Shown here: piece by piece, positions 50,567 to 59,187 of the stretch
How positions within the stretch are numbered: the first letter of the stretch is position 1
How the letters are laid out: each line of letters opens with the position of its first letter
NCBI RefSeq assembly: GCF_040681875.1
Contig: NZ_JBFAZP010000008.1
Location: forward strand, 310,001 to 374,000
From: Longispora sp040681875
Lineage (GTDB): Bacteria > Actinomycetota > Actinomycetes > Mycobacteriales > Micromonosporaceae
Length of the DNA stretch: 64,000 bases
Reading direction: 5' to 3'
The notes under the pieces: generated by a model
What the model was told of the DNA's origin: nothing
The model's database searches: none
The model's input: only the letters and a program-made list of their open reading frames with translations
Program-made: the position numbers and the translations under genes

Positions 50567-52342
50567 TCATCCGGCCAGCGTAGCCGCGTCCGGTTGGTCC
50601 ACCGCGCGGATCAGCTTCTGCACGATCTCGGCCGCGACGAGCTTGCGTTCCGCGACGGCGATCAGCAGCGCGTCCAGGTCCGGGTAGCCGAGGCTCCGGG
50701 CCAGGTCACGCAGCGGGTGGTCGCTGGCCAGCGCCCGGTTGTGCTGCCGCAGCGCCAGGCCGATCGCGGACCGGCCGAGCCGGAGCTTGTTGCCGAGCGA
50801 CACCGGGGCGGCGGTCTGGGCGATGTCCTCGCCGTACCCGTGCTCGGCGAGCCACTGGGTCACCTGGATCCGCGCGTGCGGGCTGCGGATGAACTCCAGC
50901 CAGTCGGCGGACGGCCGGACCGGCTCGTCCCCGATCGTCGCGTGGATGATCTCGACCCGGTCCCCGTCGGACAGCGGGGCGGACAGCGGCGACAGCCGGC
51001 CGTTGATGTACGCCCCGATCATCCGGTCGCCGTCGCCCAGCGTGTACGCCAGGTCCACCGGTGTCGCCTCGGCCGGCAGGGCCACCTGCGCGCCGCCCGT
51101 GGTGAACACCTGGATCTGGTCCTCGGAGAGGTCGCAGTGCAGGGCGTTGAGGAAGTCCGCGGCGTCCACCGCGTCGCGCTGCCAGTCGAGCAGCCGGTGC
51201 AGCCACTGCAACTGGTCGGGGTTGCTGCGTTCGGGGTTGGCGTTGCCGTCGGCGACCCGGAACTGGGCCACGATGCCGTACTCCGCCGTCTCGTGCATGT
51301 CGCGGGTCCGGATCAGCAGCTCCACCGGCTGGTCGCCCGGGCCGAGGACCGTGGTGTGCAGCGACTGGTAGAGGTTGAACTTCGGACTGGCGATGAAATC
51401 CTTGAAGCGGCCCGGGAGGGGCCGCCACAGTCCGTGCACCGCGCCGAGGGCGGCGTAACAGTCGGTGTCCGGGCCGCTGACGATGATCGCCAGGCGGGGC
51501 GGGTCGTAGATCTGGCCGCGCTTCACCTTGTCACTGTGGATGGACCAGTGGTGGCGCTGCCGTTCGGCGATGTCGGCGTGCACCTTGACGGTGCGCAGCT
51601 CGCTCAGGATCTCGCCGGCGACGGCCGAGAGGTACGGGGTTCGGTCCGGCTGGGCGCGGAAGTACTGGTCGACCTGGGCCCAGCCGGACGGATCGAGATG
51701 GAAGAAGACGATGTCCTCCAGCTCTCGTTTGATCCGTTGGATGCCGAGCCGGTCGGCGAGCGGGATCAGCACCTCGCTGGTGGCCTTGGCGATCCGGGTC
51801 TTGGAGGCCGAGCCCCGGGCCCCGAGGGTTCGCATGTTGTGCACCCGGTCGGCCAGCTTGATGATCAGGACCCGGATGTCGCGGCCCGCCGACAGCATCA
51901 TCTTCCGGTACGTCTCGGCCTCGGCCGCCGCCCCGTAGAACGCCTTGTCGAACTTCGTGACCCCGTCGACCAGGTAGGACACCTCGGTGCCGAAGTCGGT
52001 GTTGAGGGCTTCGAGGGTGTAGTTCGTGTCCTCGACCGTGTCGTGCAGGAGCGCGGCGACCAGTGTGATCGTGTCCATGCCGAGGTCGGCGAGCAGTTGC
52101 GCGACCGCGAGCGGGTGGGTGATGTACTCCTCACCGCTCTTGCGCATCTGGCCCTTGTGCGCGCGCTCGGCTACCTCGTACGCCCGGCGGATGACAGCCG
52201 GATCCGCCCGCGGGTGCAGCTTCCGATGGGACTGGACCACGGGGTCGACCGGTGAGACCGGATCGTTGTTGCTGTTTCCCCAGGGCAGAACCGAACGGAG
52301 CCACTGTGCGGGTAGATGCGGCATGCTGGCGTCAAGCGCCAC
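50567..52342 (-). CDS. RelA/SpoT homologue without ACT domain (RSH family)
   Basis: A 591-residue protein. HD hydrolase domain with RAHKGQMRKSGEEYITHPLAVAQLLADLG and LLHDTVEDT; the synthetase-like domain contains GRFKDFIASPKFNLYQSLHTTVLGPG and PVELLIRTRDMHETAEYGIVAQFR; a TGS domain follows (FTTGGAQVALPAEATPVDLAYTLGDG). The usual ACT/RRM C-terminus (RSH length about 720-850) is absent. In the synthetase domain the expected D-L-x-G-x-R segment is replaced by IYDPPRLAIIVSG, so (p)ppGpp synthesis may be impaired and hydrolysis may dominate. It is probably a second RSH paralogue (compare streptomycete RshA). Start GTG 52342; ATG 52324 is possible. Confidence 0.88.
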   Translation of the reverse strand: MALDASMPHLPAQWLRSVLPWGNSNNDPVSPVDPVVQSHRKLHPRADPAVIRRAYEVAERAHKGQMRKSGEEYITHPLAVAQLLADLGMDTITLVAALLHDTVEDTNYTLEALNTDFGTEVSYLVDGVTKFDKAFYGAAAEAETYRKMMLSAGRDIRVLIIKLADRVHNMRTLGARGSASKTRIAKATSEVLIPLADRLGIQRIKRELEDIVFFHLDPSGWAQVDQYFRAQPDRTPYLSAVAGEILSELRTVKVHADIAERQRHHWSIHSDKVKRGQIYDPPRLAIIVSGPDTDCYAALGAVHGLWRPLPGRFKDFIASPKFNLYQSLHTTVLGPGDQPVELLIRTRDMHETAEYGIVAQFRVADGNANPERSNPDQLQWLHRLLDWQRDAVDAADFLNALHCDLSEDQIQVFTTGGAQVALPAEATPVDLAYTLGDGDRMIGAYINGRLSPLSAPLSDGDRVEIIHATIGDEPVRPSADWLEFIRSPHARIQVTQWLAEHGYGEDIAQTAAPVSLGNKLRLGRSAIGLALRQHNRALASDHPLRDLARSLGYPDLDALLIAVAERKLVAAEIVQKLIRAVDQPDAATLAG

Positions 52343-52387
52343 TCGACACCCCCTCCCCGACAGTCGGAATGGGACCTAATACAGATC

Positions 52388-53800
52388 CTAACGATCCAAA
52401 CGCTCCGTGGTCGACCACTTGTTGGTATGTATTTCCGCCCTGGCGAGTAGATCGGTCCACCGCAGGGCCCCGTCCGTGGGGGTCGACCACCCCGCTGTAC
52501 TGGACACCAAGCGGGTTTCGGGCTTCTCCAACCACGTGTGTAACAGATCGGTCTCTTCCAAGGCCTCGGTCGGTCCGAGCACCGTCTCGGCGGTCGCGAG
52601 CAGAAGATCGAGGGTCGGCCGCGGGTGCTGGCGGGGCGGCGACGCGCCCGCGGCGGCCAGCCGGCCGTGCCGGATCACACTGATCTCCCAGCCGCCCGCC
52701 GTCGTCGGCCGGGCCGCGACCAACTCGGGGACGGCGGCGAGCGAGCCCAGCCGGGCCACCCGGATCGCGCCCCGCAGCAGCCGGGCGAGTTTGGTCCGCT
52801 CGACGGCCGCCTCCTCGTACCGCTGGGAGGTGGCGAGCCGGTCGATCCGGCCCAGGTGCCGCTTGACGCTGCTGTCGAGGTCCTTCAGCGGACGGGGCGG
52901 CCGGCGCGGGTACTTCGACCTCTTGTTGTACGGGGGCTGGTGCGCCACGATCATGCGCAACTCGCGGACCTCCGCCTCCAGGGCGTGCGCGCACTCCACG
53001 GCCTCGATCCGCTCGGCCAGCCTGATCATCGAGGTCATTCTCGCGCGGTTCTCCGAGGCGGTGAAGTAGCTGTTCACCCGAGTGGCGAGATCCGAGCTCG
53101 TCCCGACGTACAGCGGGAGGTCCTCGGCGTCGCGGAAGATGTAGACCCCGGGCGCGCTGGGGATGCCCCGGGCCAGGTGCCGCTTGAGCCGGCGCTCCGG
53201 GTCCGTGGTCTTCATGTAGGCCGTCAGCTCGTCGAACGTGTCGACGTGCTTGAGCCGCCCGAGCAGGCCGTGCAGCACGTCGACCGTCGCGCGGGCGTCG
53301 TCGAGGGCCCGGTGGATCGGCTCGGTGTCGGCGCGGAAGAACGCGGCCAGGGTGCCGAGCTTGCAGTTGGGCACCTCGTCGCGGCTCAGCGTCCTGCGGG
53401 CCAGGGGGACGGTGTCCAGGGTGCGCGCGTTCGGCCAGGTCCGGCCGGTGCGGGCGCACGCCGCCTTGAGGAAGCCGATGTCGAACGGCGCGTTGTGCGC
53501 CACGAGCACCGCGCCCTCGGCCCACGCGAGGAACTGCGGCAGCACCTCCGCGATCGGCGGCGCCTCGATCACCATCGCGTCGGTGATCCCGGTCAGCACC
53601 GAGATGTACGGCGGGATCGGGCCGCCCGGGTTGACCAGCGTGGAGAACTCCCCGAGCACCTCGCCGCCCCGCACCTTGACCGCGCCGATCTCGGTGATCT
53701 CCGAGCCCTGCGGCGAACCGCCGGTGGTCTCCAGGTCCACGACGACGAAGGTGACATCCCGCAGCGGCTCGCCGAGGTCGTCGATGGTGGTCTGCAGCAC
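52388..53800 (-). CDS. DEDDh exonuclease fused to GIY-YIG endonuclease domain
   Basis: A 470-residue nuclease. Residues 15-180 are a DnaQ-type exonuclease (D22 and E24 in VVVDLETTGG, VAHNAPFDIGFLKAAC, HRALDDARATVDVL). Residues about 210-290 are a GIY-YIG domain of UvrC type (GVYIFRDAEDLPLYVGTSSDLATRVNSYF, EALEAEVRELRMIVAHQPPYN). The C-terminus resembles the rest of UvrC N-terminal proteins. Such fusions are known in actinobacteria and are thought to act in DNA repair. GTG 53800 is chosen because TACGGT lies 6 nt upstream (leaderless promoter). Confidence 0.88.
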   Translation of the reverse strand: MLQTTIDDLGEPLRDVTFVVVDLETTGGSPQGSEITEIGAVKVRGGEVLGEFSTLVNPGGPIPPYISVLTGITDAMVIEAPPIAEVLPQFLAWAEGAVLVAHNAPFDIGFLKAACARTGRTWPNARTLDTVPLARRTLSRDEVPNCKLGTLAAFFRADTEPIHRALDDARATVDVLHGLLGRLKHVDTFDELTAYMKTTDPERRLKRHLARGIPSAPGVYIFRDAEDLPLYVGTSSDLATRVNSYFTASENRARMTSMIRLAERIEAVECAHALEAEVRELRMIVAHQPPYNKRSKYPRRPPRPLKDLDSSVKRHLGRIDRLATSQRYEEAAVERTKLARLLRGAIRVARLGSLAAVPELVAARPTTAGGWEISVIRHGRLAAAGASPPRQHPRPTLDLLLATAETVLGPTEALEETDLLHTWLEKPETRLVSSTAGWSTPTDGALRWTDLLARAEIHTNKWSTTERLDR

Positions 53801-53876
53801 CGGGACACCGTACCCGTGGGGTCCGACACCGCCCGTCACGTGGCCGCGCGGACGTGGGCGGTGAGACACTACTGGG

Positions 53877-53954
53877 ATGTACCGCCCCGCCGCGAACCCG
53901 ACCGCGCCGTACGGCCCCGCCGGCCGCCCGTCGTGCGGTGCCGTGGCGTCATGA
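53877..53954 (+). CDS. Possible 25-residue leader peptide before the NYN gene
   Basis: ATG 53877 opens a 25-codon frame (MYRPAANPTAPYGPAG...) whose TGA overlaps the ATG of the NYN-domain gene (ATGA). It is too short to judge by composition; the exact overlap suggests translational coupling. The NYN gene itself has no visible ribosome-binding site. Confidence 0.35.
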   Translation: MYRPAANPTAPYGPAGRPSCGAVAS

Positions 53955-55285
53955 CGGGCGAGGAGTACACCCCGGACATTCCCGACGCCGAGCCGCAGCT
54001 CCCGGAGCCGGTCCGGCAGCGGGTCATCGCGCTGGTCGCCGGAGCTTTGTCGGGTTTGCCGTTCGATGAGGTTCCTGCGGCACTCAAGAAGATCGCCAGA
54101 TTCGCCCCGAATCGTAGGGCACGGCTGGGCGGTCCGCTGCTCGCCGCGCACGTCGCCGCCGACCCGCTGTTCCGGCAGCGGATCGGCAAGAAGGTGCTGG
54201 AAGAGGCCGGCGAACTGGGCGAGGCGCTGCTCGAGGGCGCGTGCCCGGCGGCGGCCGACCCGGTCGAGGTGGCCGCGCTGGCGTACCTGACCCGGCCCGA
54301 GGGCTGGCTGGACCTGGTCGAGGCCACCGCCGAGGCCGTGCGCGCCGAGGCCGACAGCGCCGCCGTCGAGGAACGGATCCACGCCGCCGAGGCCCGGGCC
54401 AACCGCGCCGAACACGAGCGCAACACCACCCGCGTCGAGCTGGACCGGGCCCGCGACGAGCTGGCGAAGCTGCGCGTCGAGGCCAGCCAGCTCCGCGAGG
54501 AGACCCGGGGGCTGGCCCGCGCCGTCCAGGAGTCGGAGCGCAAGGAGAAGAAGGCCGCCGAGCTCCTGGGTACCGAGAAGGGCCGCTGGACCAAGGCGGC
54601 GGCCGACCACGACGCCGAACTGCGCCGGATGCGCGCGAAGGTGACCGACCTGGAGGGCGCGCTGGAGACGGCCCGGCACACCGGCCGCGACGCCCGGGCG
54701 CTCGGCGACGCGCGGACCTGGCTGCTGCTGGAGACGATCAGCCAGGCCGCCCAGGGCCTGCGCCGCGAACTGTCCCTGGAACCGACCACCCGGCTGCCCG
54801 CCGACTTCGTGGCCGAGGTGGCCGCCGACCTGCCCGACAAGCTCGCGTCCAGCGCCCGGGCCCTGGAGGCCAACGACCCGGCCCGGCTGGACCAGCTCCT
54901 GTCGTTGCCGAGAGTTCATCTGGTCGTCGACGGGTACAACGTGACCAAGACCGGCTTCGGTGAGTTGTCATTGGAGCAGCAACGGACCCGCCTGGTGACC
55001 GGCCTCGGCGGGATCGCCGCGCAGACCGGGGCGGAGGTGACCTGCGTGTTCGACGGAGCCGAGCGGATGCACGGCCTGCCGCCCACCCCGCGCGGGGTCC
55101 GCGTGCTGTTCAGCAAGAAGGGCGAGACGGCCGACGACCTGATCCGCCGCCTGGTGCGGGCCGAGCCCTCGGGCCGCCCGGTGGTCGTGGTCTCCACGGA
55201 CCGGGAGGTCGCCGACGGGGTCCGCCGGCACGGGGCGTACCCGCTGAGTTCCGAGACCCTGCTGCGGAGGCTCAACCGGAAATGA
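53951..55285 (+). CDS. NYN-domain (PIN-like, YacP-type) RNA-processing protein with coiled coil
   Basis: A 444-residue protein. Residues 1-120 form a helical domain (VRQRVIALVAGALSGLPFDEVPAALKKIARFAPNRRARLG); about 130-240 is a long charged coiled coil (AEARANRAEHERNTTRVELDRARDELAKLRVEASQLREETRG). The NYN nuclease domain is at the end: D327 in LVVDGYNVTKTGF, EVTCVFDGAER, GETADDLIRRLV, VVVSTDREVADGVRRHGAY. The acidic residues form a metal site for RNA cleavage, as in YacP/Rae1. It heads a coupled chain with two peptidases. An in-frame GTG at 53861 would add 30 residues. Confidence 0.87.
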   Translation: MTGEEYTPDIPDAEPQLPEPVRQRVIALVAGALSGLPFDEVPAALKKIARFAPNRRARLGGPLLAAHVAADPLFRQRIGKKVLEEAGELGEALLEGACPAAADPVEVAALAYLTRPEGWLDLVEATAEAVRAEADSAAVEERIHAAEARANRAEHERNTTRVELDRARDELAKLRVEASQLREETRGLARAVQESERKEKKAAELLGTEKGRWTKAAADHDAELRRMRAKVTDLEGALETARHTGRDARALGDARTWLLLETISQAAQGLRRELSLEPTTRLPADFVAEVAADLPDKLASSARALEANDPARLDQLLSLPRVHLVVDGYNVTKTGFGELSLEQQRTRLVTGLGGIAAQTGAEVTCVFDGAERMHGLPPTPRGVRVLFSKKGETADDLIRRLVRAEPSGRPVVVVSTDREVADGVRRHGAYPLSSETLLRRLNRK

Positions 55286-56154
55286 CGCGCTGGCCCGCGA
55301 TCGACCGAGCCCCCGCCGGGCCGGTCAGCCGCGCCGTCGCGATGGCGGTCCTCGTGCTTGTCGCGTTGTCGCTGGCCGGGCCGCCCGGGCTCGCCCCGGC
55401 GACGATCCGCAAGCGCCTGGTCGGCGACTCCGGGACCCGGCCCGCGCCCCTGCCGTGGATCGACCGCAGCTCCGACACCGTCCTCGTCCTCGGGCACCCC
55501 GGCGGCGAGCGGCTGATGGGCCGGATCCTGTGGCCCGCCACCGCGGCCGTGAAGGTCGTCACCGAGGTGTGGTCCGACTGGCCCCGGCACGTCACGATCA
55601 TCGTGCCGGCCGACGCGGACGAGCTGCGCGCCCTCATCGACGAGGACGGCGACCTGGCGCACGTGGCCGCGCTCACCGACCCCGGCGGCCGGGTGGTCGT
55701 CAACCCGGAGGTGTTCGGCGGGCTGTCCCCGGCCGGCCGGCAGATCGTGCTCACCCACGAGATCACGCACGCGGCGGTCCGGGGTACGACGTCCGACCGC
55801 ACGCCGTACTGGCTGGCCGAGGGCCTCGCGGAGTACGTGGCGCACCGGGGCACCGCCACCCGGGACCGCAGCGTCGCCAAGGAGCTGGCCGACGAGGTGC
55901 GGCTCGGCCGGCTGCCCGCGCGGCTCCCGGCCCGGTCGGACTTCGCGGGTCCCCGCCAGGCCCAGGCGTACCAGGAGGCGTGGCTGGCCTGCCGCTTCAT
56001 GGTCGAACGGGCCGGCGAGGCGACCCTGAAACAGGTGTACCGGAGAATGTCGGCGGGCGCGGCCATCGACACCGTGCTCCGCGAGGAGCTGGGCCTGAGC
56101 GAGGCGCACCTCGTCGCGCACTGGCGGGAGTACGTGGAGAGGCGGCTCGGATGA
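55282..56154 (+). CDS. Peptidase_MA-like gluzincin, membrane-anchored
   Basis: A 290-residue protein with an N-terminal membrane helix or signal (about 15-36). The zinc motif is H159-E-I-T-H163 in QIVLTHEITHAAVRG, with the third ligand Glu in YWLAEGLAEYVAH 24 residues later. This is the gluzincin pattern of DUF2268/peptidase MA-like proteins. It probably works outside the membrane. It overlaps both the NYN gene and the M48 gene by 4 bp. Substrate unknown. Confidence 0.83.
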   Translation: MTRWPAIDRAPAGPVSRAVAMAVLVLVALSLAGPPGLAPATIRKRLVGDSGTRPAPLPWIDRSSDTVLVLGHPGGERLMGRILWPATAAVKVVTEVWSDWPRHVTIIVPADADELRALIDEDGDLAHVAALTDPGGRVVVNPEVFGGLSPAGRQIVLTHEITHAAVRGTTSDRTPYWLAEGLAEYVAHRGTATRDRSVAKELADEVRLGRLPARLPARSDFAGPRQAQAYQEAWLACRFMVERAGEATLKQVYRRMSAGAAIDTVLREELGLSEAHLVAHWREYVERRLG

Positions 56155-57380
56155 GAACCACCGCGTGGTGGGTACTGGCCGGCCTGGCCGTCCTGATCGC
56201 CGCGATCCTGGTGTTCCTCGTGCCCTGGGCCCCCACCCCGCCGAGGTCCGAGCAGCTGGCGGCCCTCGGCGAGTTGCCCGCCGACAAGGTGGCCCGGGCC
56301 CGGGAGTTCCACACCGCGCTGCGCCCCGGCAGCTACGGCGCCCTGCTGCTCGGCCTCGCGCTGTCCGTGGTCCTCGGCCTGACCCCGCTCGGCGCCCGGC
56401 TGATCGGGTTGCTGCCGGCGCACTGGCTGGTCAGGGGCGTGCTCGGCGGCCTGCTGCTGGTGACCCTGGCCCAGCTGCTGACCCTGCCCGTGGCGGCCTG
56501 GCAGGAGACGATCCTCCGCCGGTACGGACTGTCCACCCGGGACTGGGGCTCGTGGGGCGGGGACGTGCTGAAGGGGTACCTGCTCAGCGCCGTGCTGTCC
56601 GCCGTGGCCCTCGGCGCGTTCTACACCCTGGTCCGGTACGCGCCCCGCTGGTGGTGGGCGTTCGGCGCGGCCGGGGCGGCGCTCGTCGTCGTGCTGCTGT
56701 CCTTCGCGCTGCCCGTGCTGGTCGAGCCCGTGTTCAACAAGTTCGTGCCCCTGTCGGAGGGGCCGCTGCGGTCGACGCTGATGGAGCTCGCCGCCCGCGA
56801 CGGCGTACCCGTCAAGGATGTCCTGATCGCCGACGCCTCGCGCCGGACCCGCGCCGTGAACGCCTACGTCTCCGGGCTCGGCCCCACCCGCCGGATCGTC
56901 GTCTACGACACCCTGCTCAAGGAGGCCCCGCCGGAGGAGGTCGCGGCCGTCGTCGCCCACGAACTGGGCCACGCCAAGGACAACGACGTTCTGTTGGGTA
57001 CCGTGACCGGCGCGTTGGGCGCGGCGGCCGGCGTCGTCGGGCTCTACCTCCTCGGCGGCTGGACCGGGCTGCTCCGCCGGGCCGGGGTCGACGCGGTCAC
57101 CGACCCGCGCGCCCTGGCGCTGCTGTTCGCCGTCGCGGGGATCGTCGGCCTGCTCGCCGGCCCGGTCCAGAACCTGGTGTCCCGGCAGGTCGAGGCCCGG
57201 GCCGACCGGCACGCCCTGGCCCTGACCGGCGACCCGGACACGTTCGGGGCGATGCAGCGCCGGCTGTCGCTGGTCAACCTGGGTGACCCGGACCCACCCG
57301 CGCCGGAATACCTGCTGTTCTCCAGCCACCCGTCCGCCGTGCAGCGGATGGCCGTGGCCCGCACCTGGAAGAAGCCCTGA
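56151..57380 (+). CDS. M48-family CAAX prenyl protease-like membrane metallopeptidase
   Basis: A 409-residue Ste24-like protease with about seven membrane helices. Zinc site H270-E-x-x-H274 in VAAVVAHELGHAKDNDV and the third ligand in VSRQVEARADRHALALTGDP; N-terminal motif QETILRRYGLSTRDWGSWGGD and the VNAYVSGLGPTRRIVVYDTLL stretch match the family. Full length. It cleaves membrane-associated peptides. Coupled to the preceding gluzincin, so a joint role in envelope protein turnover is likely. Confidence 0.93.
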   Translation: MRTTAWWVLAGLAVLIAAILVFLVPWAPTPPRSEQLAALGELPADKVARAREFHTALRPGSYGALLLGLALSVVLGLTPLGARLIGLLPAHWLVRGVLGGLLLVTLAQLLTLPVAAWQETILRRYGLSTRDWGSWGGDVLKGYLLSAVLSAVALGAFYTLVRYAPRWWWAFGAAGAALVVVLLSFALPVLVEPVFNKFVPLSEGPLRSTLMELAARDGVPVKDVLIADASRRTRAVNAYVSGLGPTRRIVVYDTLLKEAPPEEVAAVVAHELGHAKDNDVLLGTVTGALGAAAGVVGLYLLGGWTGLLRRAGVDAVTDPRALALLFAVAGIVGLLAGPVQNLVSRQVEARADRHALALTGDPDTFGAMQRRLSLVNLGDPDPPAPEYLLFSSHPSAVQRMAVARTWKKP

Positions 57381-57435
57381 TGACCACACCACGCCCGTCG
57401 CCGACGCGGTCCCGCGCGCACCGGGGGACCCCGGC

Positions 57436-58554
57436 ATGACCACGCTCCTCGTCACCAACGACTTCCCGCCCCGCCCCGGCGGCATCCAGTCGTTCGTGCA
57501 CGCCCTCGCCGTGCGCCAGCCCTCGCTGGTCGTCTACTCGTCCACCTGGCGGGGCGCGGAGTCGACCGCGTTCGACGCGAAGCAACCGTTCGAGGTGGTC
57601 CGCGAGGACACCGGGATGATGCTGCCGACCAGGGCCGTCGCCCGCCGGGCCGCCGAGATCGCCCGCGCGCACGGCTGCGACGCGGTGTGGTTCGGGGCCG
57701 CCGCCCCGCTGGGCCTGCTCGCCGAGGGCCTGCGCCGCCGCACCGGGATCGAACGCGCGATCGGCCTCACCCACGGCCACGAGATCGGCTGGGCCAAGCT
57801 GCCCGGGGCCCGCGGGCTGCTGCGCCGGATCGCCCGGCACACCGACGTGCTGACCTACCTGACGGAATTCCAACGGGTACGCCTCGCGCCGGCCCTCGGC
57901 GAGCTCACCACCCTCGAACGGCTCGCGCCCGGCGTGCAGGTCGACATGTTCCACCCGGGCGTGGACGGCACCGCGATCCGCGCCCGGCACGGCCTCGGCG
58001 ACCGCCCCGTCATCGTGTGCGTGTCCCGCCTGGTGCCCCGCAAGGGCCAGGACACCCTGATCCGGGCGCTGCCGGCCGTGCTCCGCCGGGTACCCGACGC
58101 CCGGCTGCTCCTGGTCAGCGGCGGCCCGTACCGGTCGAGGCTCGTCAAGCTCGCCGCCCAGGTCGGCGTCTCCGACGCGGTCGTGTTCACCGGCTCCGTC
58201 CCGTACGAGGAACTGCCCGCGCACTACGCGGCCGGCGACGTGTTCGCGATGCCGTGCCGGACCCGGGCCGCCGGCCTCGACGTGGAGGGCCTGGGCATCG
58301 TGTTCCTGGAGGCCAGTGCCGTCGGGCTGCCCGTGGTGGCCGGCAACTCGGGCGGCTCGCCGGACGCCGTGCTGGAGGGGGAGACCGGCTACGTGGTCGA
58401 CCACGACTCCCCGGCCCTCGTCGACCGGCTCGTGGACCTGCTCACGGACCGGGACCTGGCCGCCCGCCTCGGCAAGGCCGGCCGGGCCTGGGTGGAGAAG
58501 GAGTGGCACTGGGACGCCCAGGCGGACCGCATGAAGGCCCTGTTGCACCCCTGA
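57436..58554 (+). CDS. GT4 glycosyltransferase, PimB-like (phosphatidylinositol mannoside mannosyltransferase)
   Basis: A 372-residue GT-B enzyme. N-terminal TLLVTNDFPPRPGGIQSFVHALA binds the acceptor; VSRLVPRKGQDTLIRALPAVLRRVPDARLLLVSGGPYR and EGLGIVFLEASAVGLPVVAGNSGGSPDAV bind GDP-mannose. Best resemblance is actinobacterial PimB (second mannose on phosphatidylinositol), on the cytoplasmic membrane face. Position 55 bp after the M48 gene; own ribosome-binding site not clear. A shared terminator follows. Confidence 0.88.
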   Translation: MTTLLVTNDFPPRPGGIQSFVHALAVRQPSLVVYSSTWRGAESTAFDAKQPFEVVREDTGMMLPTRAVARRAAEIARAHGCDAVWFGAAAPLGLLAEGLRRRTGIERAIGLTHGHEIGWAKLPGARGLLRRIARHTDVLTYLTEFQRVRLAPALGELTTLERLAPGVQVDMFHPGVDGTAIRARHGLGDRPVIVCVSRLVPRKGQDTLIRALPAVLRRVPDARLLLVSGGPYRSRLVKLAAQVGVSDAVVFTGSVPYEELPAHYAAGDVFAMPCRTRAAGLDVEGLGIVFLEASAVGLPVVAGNSGGSPDAVLEGETGYVVDHDSPALVDRLVDLLTDRDLAARLGKAGRAWVEKEWHWDAQADRMKALLHP

Positions 58555-58563
58555 GACGAGAAT

Positions 58564-58596
58564 CGGCCCGCTCCCGGGTAAAAGGGGAGCGGGCCG
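58564..58596. terminator. Bidirectional terminator
   Basis: CGGCCCGCTCCC and GGGAGCGGGCCG form 12 perfect pairs around a 9-base A-rich loop. It lies in the 55-bp gap between the convergent PimB-like and HIT-like genes. Confidence 0.78.
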
Positions 58597-58609
58597 GTCG
58601 TCGTAACGG

Positions 58610-59113
58610 CTAGGAGAGCGTGTTGGCCGGCAGCGTGTACGCCGTGGCCATCAGTCGCTCCAGTTCCCGGGTGATCGCCTTGCGCAGCCCGTCGTGGTCG
58701 CTGCACAGCTGCCACTCCGGATGCGTCCACCGGTCCCGGGTGTAGCGCCGCACCGGCCCGCTGCGCATCTCCGGCGGCTCCCACGCGTACCTCGGGAAGA
58801 CGTGCGCGTGCAGGTAGTGGTCCTGGTTGCCGAGGATCTCGTAGTTGATCCGGCGGAAGTGCGGGTCGTCGCCGTTGCAGGCGTTGAACACCGCCTCGCC
58901 CAACAGTGCCATGTCGGTGAGGAACTGGGTCCGCTCCGCCAGGGGCAGGTCCGAGAGGTGCTCGGCGTCGTCGATGTCCGACAGCAGCACGCAGTACCCC
59001 GGAAGGAACTGGGTGTCGCCTATGACGGCGAAGCCGCTGCGCATCCTCGCCAACACGGTCGGATTCTCACCGCGTCGGGCCGCTCCGATGCGGTCCTCCC
59101 GCCAGTCGCCCAT
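58610..59113 (-). CDS. HIT-like diadenosine polyphosphate hydrolase
   Basis: A 167-residue protein: WREDRIGAARRGENPTVLARMRSGFAVIGDTQFLPGYCVLLSD, DMALLGEAVFNACN, and the His-rich active-site segment EILGNQDHYLHAHVFPRYAWEP. This matches the actinobacterial HIT-like group annotated as Ap4A hydrolase. It hydrolyses nucleotide phosphate bonds through the central His. ATG 59113 follows GGAGGA closely. An upstream ATG (59179) with AAGGTGA also exists in frame and would add 22 residues, so the start is uncertain. Confidence 0.85.
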   Translation of the reverse strand: MGDWREDRIGAARRGENPTVLARMRSGFAVIGDTQFLPGYCVLLSDIDDAEHLSDLPLAERTQFLTDMALLGEAVFNACNGDDPHFRRINYEILGNQDHYLHAHVFPRYAWEPPEMRSGPVRRYTRDRWTHPEWQLCSDHDGLRKAITRELERLMATAYTLPANTLS

Positions 59114-59187
59114 CGCTCCTCCAAATTGGTCGAACGGTCGGAGGTTACCCAGTTCCTGCGCCGGGCGCCATGGATGCATTTCTTTTG

